The position numbers were made by a program, and so were the translations under genes. The notes beneath the pieces were generated by a model. That model worked only from the letters and a program-made list of their open reading frames with translations. It ran no database searches and was not told where the DNA came from. DNA of 64,000 bases, from NCBI GenBank assembly GCA_037046615.1, contig JBAOHD010000018.1, positions 247,711 through 311,710 of the forward strand, given 5' to 3'. This DNA comes from Phosphoribacter sp037046615. GTDB taxonomy: Bacteria > Actinomycetota > Actinomycetes > Actinomycetales > Dermatophilaceae. Positions 43,409-52,021 of the stretch are shown here, one piece after another (the first letter of the stretch is position 1; each line of letters begins with the position of its first letter).

Positions 43409-43968
43409 ATGATCGATGAGACCCTCTTCGAAGCCGAGGAGAAGATGGAGAAGGCCGTCGAGGTCGCCAAGGAGGACTTCGCCGGCGATCCGCACCGGTC
43501 GGGCCAACCCGGGCATGTTCAACAAGCTGCTCGTGGACTACTACGGCGCGCCGACCCCGATGCAACAGCTGGCGTCGTTCCAAACCCCCGAGGCCCGCAC
43601 CATCCTCGTCAAGCCGTTCGACCAGAGTTCGCTGCGCGCCATCGAGAAGGCCATCCGCGACTCCGACCTGGGCGTCAACCCGAGCAACGACGGCGTCGTC
43701 ATCCGCTGCGTCCTGCCGGTGCTGACCGAGGACCGCCGCCGCGACTACATCAAGCTGGCGCACCACAAGGCCGAGGAAGCCCGGATCGCGATCCGCAACA
43801 TTCGCCGCAAGGCCAAGACCGACTTCGAGCACGCCATCAAGGACGGCGACATCGGCGAGGACGAGGGCACGCGCGCCGAGAAGGAACTCGAGGCACCTGA
43901 CCAAGAAGTACGTCGAGCTGATCGACACCTTGCTCAAGGGCAAGGAAGCCGAGCTTCTCGAGATCTGA
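43409..43968 (+). CDS. frr: Ribosome recycling factor, two frame breaks
   Basis: RRF splits terminated ribosomes. The product reads MIDETLFEAEEKMEKAVEVAKEDFAA-IRTGRANPGMFNKLLVDYYG, SFQTPEARTILVKPFD, NPSNDGVVIRCVLPVLTEDRR and a C-terminal KKYVELIDTLLKGKEAELLEI. Extra bases lie at 43496 (GCC-g) and 43896 (GCA-c), both at codon boundaries. The corrected length, 185 residues, is exactly the family norm. The start has AAGGAG 14 bases upstream. Confidence 0.93.
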
Positions 43969-44007
43969 CGACCTCCCGCGTCACCACCACACCCGAGGAC
44001 CGCGACC

Positions 44008-44914
44008 GTGCGCGATGTGCAGCCGATGAGCGATGGCTCCGCCCCCGCGGCGTCCGTCACCCCCGAGGGGCCGGTGGCGCCGCCGTCCCGGGCCGGCCGC
44101 AACTTGCCGGCAGCCATCACCGTCGGGGTCATCCTCGGCGCGCTGATCATCGGGTGCCTGTTCTGGCGCAAGGAGCTTTTCCTCGTCCTGGCCACCTCCG
44201 CGCTCGCGATCGGGGTGTGGGAAATCGTCGTGGCGATGCGCGCCAAGGGGGTCACCGTGCCCCTGATCCCCGCGGTCTTGGGGTGCGTGGCACAACTCGT
44301 CGTCGCCTACCTGGCCGGCGCTCAGGCCTTGGCCGTGACCTTCCTCCTGGCCGTCGCACTCATCGTCATGTGGCGCGGGAGTGAGCCGGTCACCGGCGCG
44401 GCCCAGGACTCTGACCCACGGAGTCCTCGTCACGGCATACCCGGCCGTTGCTCGGCGGTTTCGCGATGCTCATGCTCGCCGCCCCCGATGGTGCGTGGCG
44501 GACGTTCACCTTCGTCGCCGTCACGGTGGCTCAGCGACATTGGCGGGTATGCCGTGGGCGTGCTCGCAGGCCGGCATCCGATGGCGCCGTCGATCAGTCC
44601 CAAGAAGTCGTGGGAGGGCTTCGCGGGGTCGGTCGCCTTCTGCATGCTCGTGGGCGTCGTCTGCGTGACGCTCACGCCGCTGCAGGGTCCATGGTGGGCC
44701 GGGCTGGTGCTCGGGGCGCTGCTGGCTCCGGCCGGCCACCCTCGGTGACCTCGCCGAGTCGGCGCTCAAACGCGACCTGGGCATCAAGGACATGTCCTCG
44801 TTCCTCCCTGGCCACGGCGGGATGATGGACCGGCTCGACTCGCTCGTCGTCGCGGCGCCCGTGAGTTGGCTCGTGCTCACGGTGCTCGTCCCGAGCGCAG
44901 GCGGGTTCGGATGA
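44008..44914 (+). CDS. cdsA: Phosphatidate cytidylyltransferase CdsA, four frame breaks
   Basis: CdsA makes CDP-diacylglycerol for phospholipid synthesis in the membrane. The N-terminal helices (LPAAITVGVILGALIIGCLF, LATSALAIGVWEIVVAM) are followed by the family signatures SDIGGYAVGVLAGRHPMAPSISPKKSWEGFAGS and GDLAESALKRDLGIKDMSSFLPGHGGMMDRLDSLV. Extra bases are required at 44410 (GAC-t), 44450 (GTT-g), 44532 (GCT-c) and 44734 (GCC-g), each at a codon boundary. The corrected product has ~300 residues. GTG 44008 or ATG 44026 could be the start. Its stop overlaps the rlmN start (ATGA). Confidence 0.9.
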
Positions 44915-46083
44915 CCGGGCCAGGCGACCCTCCGACTCGGCGCCCCCGTCCAGGTGAACTCACGTTCTCCCCACCCGTCCGCACCCGTGCGGCGCTGCCC
45001 CCCACGCATCTGGCCGATCTGGCGCCGGCCGAACGCAAGGCGGCTGTCGAAGCCTTGGGTCAGAAGGGTTTCCGAGCCACGCAACTCTCGACCCACTACT
45101 TCAGGCATCTCGTCGACGACCCTGCCGAGATGACCGACTTGCCAGCGACCGAGCGGGAGTCACTCGTCGCGCAGATGCTGCCGACCCTGCTCACACCCGT
45201 CCGGCACCTCGTCGCCGACGACGGTCGCACGGTGAAGTCCGTGTGGCGGTTGCATGACGGGGCGCTCGTCGAATCCGTGCTCATGCGCTATCCCGACCGG
45301 GTGACGATGTGCATCTCGAGCCAGGCCGGGTGCGGCATGAACTGCCCCTTCTGCGCGACCGGGCAAGGGGGGCTGACCCGCAACCTGTCGACCGCAGAGA
45401 TTGTCGAGCAAGTCGTGGCGGGCGCCCGGATGCTCCGTCGGGGGGAGATCCCGGGCGGCGACGCCGACGAACGGGACCGCCCCTTGCGGGTCTCCAATGT
45501 CGTCTTCATGGGGATGGGCGAGGCCCTGGCCAACTACAGCCGGGCGATCGGCGCCATCCGGCGACTGACCGACCCGACTCCCGATGGTCTCGGGATGTCG
45601 GCGCGCGGGCTCGTCATGTCGACCGTGGGGCTCGTGCCGGCGATCGATCGGCTTGCCGGAGAAGGGATTCCGGTGACTCTGGCGCTGTCGTTGCACGCAC
45701 CGGACGACACCCTCCGGGACGAACTCGTCCCGGTCAACACCCGGTGGAAGGTCGGCGAGGCGCTCGACGCGGCCTACCGCTATTTCGAGGCGACCGGGCG
45801 CCGGGTGTCGATCGAATACGCCCTCATCCGCGACATCAACGACCAGGCCTGGCGCGCTGATCTGCTCGGTGAGCTGCTGCGGCAACGGGGCAAGGGCTGG
45901 GTGCACGTTAACCCGATCCCGCTCAACCCGACCCCAGGGTCGAAATGGACGGCGTCGCGTCCCGGAGTCGAGCAGCAGTTCGTCGAGCGGCTGCGCGCGC
46001 ACGGCATACCCACCACGGTCCGTGACACCCGTGGTCAGGACATCGACGGCGCCTGCGGCCAACTGGCGGCCCAAACCACCTAG
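44911..46083 (+). CDS. rlmN: 23S rRNA (adenine2503-C2)-methyltransferase RlmN
   Basis: RlmN is a radical SAM enzyme that methylates A2503 of 23S rRNA and A37 of some tRNAs. The 390-residue protein has the [4Fe-4S] motif CGMNCPFC (Cys 141, 145 and 148), GQGGLTRNLSTAEIVEQV, VFMGMGEALANY, STVGLVPAIDRLA, LALSLHAPDDTLRDELVP, and the C-terminal TVRDTRGQDIDGACGQL with the second catalytic Cys. It is unbroken, unlike the four genes before it. ATG 44911 overlaps the cdsA stop. Confidence 0.96.
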   Translation: MTGPGDPPTRRPRPGELTFSPPVRTRAALPPTHLADLAPAERKAAVEALGQKGFRATQLSTHYFRHLVDDPAEMTDLPATERESLVAQMLPTLLTPVRHLVADDGRTVKSVWRLHDGALVESVLMRYPDRVTMCISSQAGCGMNCPFCATGQGGLTRNLSTAEIVEQVVAGARMLRRGEIPGGDADERDRPLRVSNVVFMGMGEALANYSRAIGAIRRLTDPTPDGLGMSARGLVMSTVGLVPAIDRLAGEGIPVTLALSLHAPDDTLRDELVPVNTRWKVGEALDAAYRYFEATGRRVSIEYALIRDINDQAWRADLLGELLRQRGKGWVHVNPIPLNPTPGSKWTASRPGVEQQFVERLRAHGIPTTVRDTRGQDIDGACGQLAAQTT

Positions 46084-46133
46084 ACGGACGCAGCCTCTCC
46101 ACCAGTCTCGTGCCCGGGTGACCCGGGTACATT

Positions 46134-46174
46134 CGGTATGCCGTGGCGCCTCACCTGGGCTGCACGGCATACCG
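46134..46174. terminator. Inverted pair of the iterated octamer after rlmN
   Basis: CGGTATGCCGTG (46134-46145) and its exact reverse complement CACGGCATACCG (46163-46174) form a 12-bp stem with a 17-base loop in the gap between rlmN and tdh. It is placed like a terminator of the pyrH-rlmN run. Confidence 0.6.
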
Positions 46175-46199
46175 CCGCTGTCGTCGGGAAGGAACGTCC

Positions 46200-47247
46200 G
46201 TGCGCGCCTTGACCAAGCTGGCCCCGGGGCCGGGGCTGGAACTCGTCGATCGACCAGAACCAGTGTGCGGGCCGCTCGACGTGAAGGTGCGGGTCTTGCG
46301 CGCGGGTCTGTGCGGCACCGACCTGCATCTTGAGCAGTGGGATGACTGGGCGGCGGCCACCGTGAAGACTCCGATGGTCATCGGCCATGAGTTCTATGGC
46401 GAGATCGTCGAGGTCGGTGAGGACGTCCCGAAGGGGACGGCCGTCAAGGTCGGCGCGCGGGTGTCCGGCGAAGGCCACATCGTCTGCGGGCACTGCCGCA
46501 ACTGCCGGGCCGGGCGGCGACACGTGTGCATCAACACGATCGGCATCGGGGTCAACCGGGACGGCGCGTTCGCGGACTATGTCGTGCTGCCGGCGACCAA
46601 TGCGTGGGTCCAGCCGGAGTGGATCGACCCAGATCTCGGGGCGATCTTCGACCCGTTGGGCAACGCGACCCACACGGCTTTGCAGTGGAACATGGTCGGC
46701 GAGGACGTCCTGATCACCGGTGCTGGGCCGATCGGGGTCATCGCGACGGCGATCGCCCGGCATGCCGGCGCGAAGAACGTCTGTGTCACCGACCTCAGCG
46801 ATTATCGACTCGACCTGGCCCGACGGGCGGGGGCTGACCTCGTCGTCAATGTCGGGCAGACGAGGATCAAGGATGCGCAGCGAGCGTTGGGCATGCGCGA
46901 AGGCTTTGACATCGGTCTGGAGATGTCGGGCGCGCCGGCGGCGGTGGCAGAACTGCTGGCCAACATGAACCACGGCGGCATGGTCGCGATGCTCGGCCTG
47001 CCCAAGGACCCCTATCCCGATCGACTGGGGCCGGGTCATCACCCACATGATCACCATCAAAGGCATCTACGGGCGCGAAATGTTCGAGACGTGGTATCTC
47101 ATGTCCTCGATGCTGGAGAGCTCCGAGACCTTCAAGAACGCCGTCTCGTCGGTCATCACCCACCGTTTCCCCGCCGAAGAATGGGCCGATGCTTTCGCGG
47201 CAGCTCGCTCAGGCGAGTGCGGCAAGGTCGTCATGGACTGGAGCTGA
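46200..47247 (+). CDS. tdh: L-threonine 3-dehydrogenase, one frame break
   Basis: Tdh oxidises L-threonine to 2-amino-3-oxobutyrate with NAD+. It is a zinc medium-chain dehydrogenase with GLCGTDLHLEQWDDWAA, GHEFYGEIVEVGE, the structural-zinc loop GHCRNCRAGRRHVC, GVNRDGAFADYVVLP, ITGAGPIGVIATAIARHAGA and a C-terminal KGIYGREMFETWY typical of Tdh. One extra base at 47019 (CCC-g before ATC GAC TGG GGC) breaks the frame 3' of DPYP. The start is GTG 46200 with GAAGGAAC upstream. Kbl, its partner, follows. Confidence 0.92.
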
Positions 47248-47455
47248 CTGGCCCGTGGGGTGACCGGCCGGGAGTGGGCGTCGAGGGCGTCGCGTCCGTG
47301 TGGCACAACCGTCCACCAACCCAATGCTCTTGGCACTGACACCCCCGGCAGACTCGCTGCGCCGACGGCAGGTCGGCGCGGACAACCAGGCCTGGGCAGG
47401 TGGGTGGCCGACGGCATACGGTGTCGGTGTCGGGCTCGTGTGCTGAAGGAGACTC

Positions 47456-48659
47456 ATGTACGGAGCAGTGAAAGGCCAGTTGGCAGCGACCCTGGCGGAC
47501 ATCCGCGCCGCTGGGCTCTACAAGGAAGAACGGCAGCTTTCCTCGCCGCAGGCCGCGCACGTGCGCACCACGGCAGGGGAGGCGCTGAACTTTTGCGCCA
47601 ACAACTACCTCGGGCTCGCCGACGACCCCGCCGTCGTGGCGGCAGCCAAGGCTGCCCTCGACGAGTGGGGCTTCGGGATGGCCTCCGTCCGATTCATCTG
47701 CGGCACGCAGACGCAGCACGCCGAGCTCGAGGCGCCGCCTCTCCGAGTTCCTCGGCACCGACGCGACGATCCTCTACTCCTCCTGTTTCGACGCCAACGG
47801 CGGCGTCTTCGAGGTGCTCTTCGGCGAGGGCGACGCGATCATTTCCGACGAACTCAACCACGCGTCGATCATCGACGGGATCCGGCTGTCCAAGGCGGCA
47901 CGGTATCGCTACCGCAACGCCGACATGGCCGACCTGCGCGACCAGCTTGCGGCAGCTCAAGACAGTGGCGCGCGGCGCGTCGTCATCGTCACCGATGGGG
48001 TGTTCTCGATGGACGGCTCCTACGCGCCGCTCGACCGGATCTGCGACCTGGCGGACGAGTTCGGCGCGCTCGTGCTCGTCGACGACTCGCATGCGGTCGG
48101 ATTCGTCGGTGAGGGGGGACGAGGGACTCCGGAGTTGTTCGGCGTGCAAGACCGCGTCGACATCATCACCGGCACCTTGGGCAAGGCGCTCGGCGGCGCA
48201 TCCGGCGGATACGTCAGTGCCCACCAGGAGATCGTCGACCTGCTGCGACAGCGGTCCCGGCCCTATCTCTTCTCCAACTCGGTCGCCCCCTCCGTCGTCG
48301 CCGGGTCGCTCGCCGCGCTAGGCCTCGTCTCCTCTTCAGATCAGGCCCGCGAGCGGCTCCGCGACAATACGGCGCTGTTCCGCGCGCTCATGGCCGACGC
48401 CGGCTTCGACGTCCTCCCGGGCACGCACCCGATTACGGCAGTCATGTTCCCGGGGGATGACGGTGCTCGCCTCGCCACCCAGATTGCCGACCACATGCTT
48501 GCGCATGGCGTCTACGTCATCGCGTTCTCGTATCCCGTTGTGCCGCAAGGAAAGGCCAGGATCAGAGTGCAACTGTCGGCCGCCCACACCGAGGCCGACG
48601 TCCGGGCTTGCGCCGCTGCCTTCGCCGCCGCCCGTCAGGCAGTCGGCTCCGGCTCCTGA
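47456..48659 (+). CDS. kbl: Glycine C-acetyltransferase (2-amino-3-ketobutyrate CoA ligase), one frame break
   Basis: Kbl splits the Tdh product with CoA to glycine and acetyl-CoA. It is a PLP alpha-oxoamine synthase with FCANNYLGLADDPAVV, GTQTQHAELEA, DATILYSSCFDANGGVFEVL, SDELNHASIIDGIRL, VTDGVFSMDGSYAPLD, DDSHAVGFVGEGGRG and the PLP lysine in TGTLGKALGGASGGY. One extra base at 47735 (GCG-c before CGC CTC TCC) breaks it between ELEA and RLSEFLG. The start has GAAGGAG. There is a 208-bp gap after tdh without a recognised gene. Confidence 0.93.
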
Positions 48660-48711
48660 CACCCGCCGCTGAACGACAGGTTACGAGCTCCCTCACGAGC
48701 GCCCTCAGAAG

Positions 48712-49899
48712 CTACAGACGCCGCGCGTATGCCGGTTGGCCCCCGGCGCGATCGGCCACGATGTCGACGGCGTGGTCGACCGAATCCACCAGGTGCACGG
48801 CCTCCCGCATGCCAGCTTTGGCGTGATCATGCGCCAACGCCTGCAGCGCCGGCCAGACCGGCAGGGTGGAGGTCCAGTGGGCTCGTCCGATGAGCACCAG
48901 CGGCGGCAGGTGACCGCTGGGACGGTCGCGGACCGGCATACACCTGCCGTAGTAGAGCCGAGAAGCTGCCTGGAAGACTTCCTGCACCGTGCCCGCGGAA
49001 CCGGGCATCACGACGACGCCGTGGGATGAGCGCGCGAGCAACCCGTCTTCACGCAGCGCATTGGAGAAGTACTTCGCGATCGCCTGACCGAAGACGTTGG
49101 GCGGCTCGTGGCCGTAAAACCACGTGGGGATCCCCACCGACCGCAGCGGCGCACCCGGCTCACGCAATCCGAGCCGACCTCGCTCGGTCAGCCCGGCGCG
49201 GGCCCAGTCCCGGATGCTCACCTGGTAGGAGGGCGTGCGGGCCAGGTGGGCCACCGCCCGAGACAGGTCGCGCTCCGAGGCGGCATACGCGCCGAGGTTG
49301 GCGCCTTCCATGGCTCCCGGGCCCCCACCGGTCGCCACCACGAAACCGGCCTCAGCCAACGCGAAACCCAACCGGGCCGCAGCGGCATACACCGTGCTGC
49401 CTCGATGGGCTGCGTGGCCACCCATGACGCCGACCACCGGGAGTCCGTCGAGTTCGTCGTCGAGCGCGTCGGTGATCGACTCGTCGTGGATGGCGCGCAA
49501 CATGGTCGCGTAGGCGTCCCGACCTGAGCGTCGGTCGAGGGTCCAGGCGTATGCGCGACCGTCGGGGGTGCCGGCATACCCCTCCTCGCGCGCCAGGCCC
49601 GCGTAGAGCTCGTCGGCGGTGTAGGTGCGAGCCCGATAGACGTTGACGGGAGCCTGTGGGTCCGACGGGAAGACGATCGCACCGTGCCGGACCAGATGCA
49701 TCATGAGGGCCGGAGACAGACGACCGCCGAGGACGACGAGATCGGTGAGATCAGTGCGCGCGAGGAGTTCGTCTTCGACCTCGTGCAGATCGAGGTCCTG
49801 CAGCCGAAGGCCTCCCAAGGCAGATCGACCGCCGCGATGGCGCTGCGGGCTGTGCCCCTCGAGGATCCCGCGCAGGGTCTCTAACCGGTCGATCTCCAT
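48712..49899 (-). CDS. LOG family Rossmann-fold protein
   Basis: A 395-residue protein whose C-terminal half is a LOG/TIGR00725-like domain: GVMGGHAAHRGSTVYAAAARLGFALAEAGFVVATGGGPGAMEGANLGAY and VVVMPGSAGTVQEVFQAASRLYYG (a variant of PGGxGTxxE). The N-terminal ~130 residues (GILEGHSPQRHRGGRSALGG, RLSPALMMHLVRHGAIVFPSD) are an added domain, so it is longer than the ~190-residue cytokinin-type LOG proteins. It may be a nucleotide-processing enzyme of unknown substrate. It converges on kbl. Confidence 0.85.
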   Translation of the reverse strand: MEIDRLETLRGILEGHSPQRHRGGRSALGGLRLQDLDLHEVEDELLARTDLTDLVVLGGRLSPALMMHLVRHGAIVFPSDPQAPVNVYRARTYTADELYAGLAREEGYAGTPDGRAYAWTLDRRSGRDAYATMLRAIHDESITDALDDELDGLPVVGVMGGHAAHRGSTVYAAAARLGFALAEAGFVVATGGGPGAMEGANLGAYAASERDLSRAVAHLARTPSYQVSIRDWARAGLTERGRLGLREPGAPLRSVGIPTWFYGHEPPNVFGQAIAKYFSNALREDGLLARSSHGVVVMPGSAGTVQEVFQAASRLYYGRCMPVRDRPSGHLPPLVLIGRAHWTSTLPVWPALQALAHDHAKAGMREAVHLVDSVDHAVDIVADRAGGQPAYARRL

Positions 49900-50032
49900 C
49901 GCCGCATGCTCTCACCATGAGCGGCTCACGTCGACCGTTCGGCGCACCCCCAGTCGGGCTCGGCGCACAGCGTCTCGGGAACGGCCGCGCTCGGGTGGCG
50001 AGCAGACGGCATACGGGTGCATTGTGACCGGC

Positions 50033-51943
50033 ATGACGACTGGCGCTTACCGCAAGACCTACGACGCGAGCGTGCGCGACCCCGAAGCGTTCTGGGGAGA
50101 GGCCGCCAAGGACATCGACTGGATCACCCCTCCGACGAAGGTCCTCGACGACTCCAACGCGCCGTTCTACCGGTGGTTCCCCGACGCGACGCTCAACACC
50201 TGCTTCAACGCGCTCGACCGGCACGTCGCCGAGCGGCGGCGACCAGGTGGCGATCCACTACGACTCGCCCGTCACCGGCACGAAACGCTCCTACACGTAT
50301 GCCGAGGTGCTGGCGCAAGTGCAGCGGCTCGCCGGTGCGCTCGACGGGCGCTGGTGTCGTCAAGGGCGACCGGGTTGTCGTGCTACATGCCGATGGTGCC
50401 CGAGGCAGTCTTCGCGATGCTCGCCTGCGCGCGGATCGGTGCTGTCCACTCGGTGGTCTTCGGCGGGTTTGCACCCGCAGAGCTCGCCGCCCGGATCGAC
50501 GACGCGCAGCCTAAGGTCATCCTGTCGGCCTCGTGTGGCATCGAGCCCAGCCGGGTCGTGCCCTACAAGCCGTTCCTCGACGAGGCCATCGACCGCTCCG
50601 AGCACAAGCCGGAAGTCGTCGTGATGCTCCAGCGCGAGCAGTGTGAGGCCAGCTTGCGCGAGGGGGACGTGGACTGGCGTGAGTTTGTGTCGAGCGCCGC
50701 CGCTGAGGCTGGCGCCGACTGCGTCGAGGTGGCCGCGACCGACCCGCTCTACATCCTCTACACCTCCGGCACGACCGGCCGACCCAAGGGGATCTACCGG
50801 GACAACGGTGGCCACGCGGTCGCCCTGCCGGTGGTCGATGCGCAACATCTACGGCGTCGAACCCGGCCAGACGATGTTCACCGCGAGCGACGTCGGTTGG
50901 GTCGTCGGCCACTCCTACATCGTCTACGCGCCCGTTGCTCGACCGGCGCCACGACGATCGTCTACGAAGGCAAGCCGGTGGGCACGCCCGACGCAGGGGC
51001 GTTCTGGCGGATCGTGTCGGAGTACCAGGCGGTGACGATGTTCACCGCTCCCACCGCGATCCGGGCGATCAAGACGCGAAGACCCCGAGGGTGCGCTCAT
51101 CGCCGACTACGACCTGTCGCACTTCGGCACCCTCTATCCTCGCAGGTGAGCGGCTCGACCCCGACACCTACCACTGGGCTCACGACAAGCTCGGCGTCCC
51201 GGTCGTCGACAACTGGTGGCAGACCGAGACCGGCTGGCCCATCGCCGCCAACCCGCAAGAGCCTCGAAGACCTCCCGATCAAACCGGGGTCCCCGTCGGT
51301 GCGCGTCCCCGGCTATCAGGTCGCAGGTCCTCGACGCGGTCGGCGACAAGGTCGAAGCCGGCACCGAAGGCGCGATCTGCATCAAGCTCCCGCTCCCTCC
51401 CGGCACCTTCCCGACGCTCTGACAACGACGACGAGCGCTTCATCTCCAGCTACATGGCGGCATACCCCGGCTACTACCTGACCGGCGATGGTGGCTACAT
51501 CGACGAGGACGGTTACCTCTTTGTCATGGGCCGCACCGACGATGTCCTCAACGTCGCCGGTCACCGTCTGTCGACGGGGTCGATCGAGGCCGCGCTCGCG
51601 GGGCACACGGCCGTCGCCGAGTGCGCGGTCATCGGCGTCGCACGACGACCTCAAGGGTCAGCTGCCGCGCGCTCTCGTGGTGCTCAAGGCGGGGATCGAT
51701 GCCGAGACCGATGGTGAGCGCATCAAGAAGGAGTTGGTCTCGCGGGTGCGCTCCGAGGTCGGTGCCGTGGCGGCGCTGCGCCAGGTCGACATCGTGACCG
51801 CTCTGCCGAAAACCCGCTCGGGCAAGATCCTGCGCAAGACGATGCGCGAGATCGCCGACGGTCACACCCCGGTCGTGCCCGCGACCATCGAAGACGTGGG
51901 CGTCCTCACCATGCTGACCCCGATCCTCCACCCTGAGGACTGA
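50033..51943 (+). CDS. prpE: Propionyl-CoA synthetase-type acyl-CoA ligase, frame broken at twelve sites
   Basis: AMP-forming ligase that activates a short-chain acid, probably propionate, to its CoA ester. Joined pieces give LDRHVAER-GDQVAIHYDSPVTGTKRSYTYAEVLAQ, YMPMVPEAVFAMLACARIGAVHSVVFGGFA, YILYTSGTTGRPKGI, MFTASDVGWVVGHSYIVYAP, VVDNWWQTETGWPIA, GDGGYIDEDGYLFVMGRTDDVLNVAGHRLSTGSIE and the catalytic Lys in LPKTRSGKILRKTM. Extra bases lie at about 50237, 50349, 50383, 50828, 50937, 50941, 51077, 51138, 51259, 51323, 51420 and 51640. All can be placed at codon boundaries. The corrected length, 632 residues, equals the family norm. Acetyl-CoA synthetase is the main alternative name. Confidence 0.88.
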
Positions 51944-51960
51944 CCGCCGCCGCTTCGCAT

Positions 51961-51998
51961 GACAGCGGGAGTATGCCGCCCGGCATACTCCCGCTGTC
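51961..51998. terminator. Perfect 18-bp hairpin made of two inverted octamers
   Basis: GACAGCGGGAGTATGCCG (51961-51978) is followed by CC and its exact reverse complement CGGCATACTCCCGCTGTC (51981-51998). It sits between the convergent ends of prpE and the helicase gene and fits a two-way terminator. Both arms end in the window-wide octamer GTATGCCG. Confidence 0.85.
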
Positions 51999-52021
51999 GT
52001 GTCCGGGTAGACATCCGTTGG

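Noticed and set aside
2345..51640. Programmed +1 frameshifting as the reason for the broken conserved genes
   Set aside because: It would need dozens of shifts in ribosomal and housekeeping genes at unrelated codons with no common slippery sequence or stop codon. Sequence or assembly error is far simpler.
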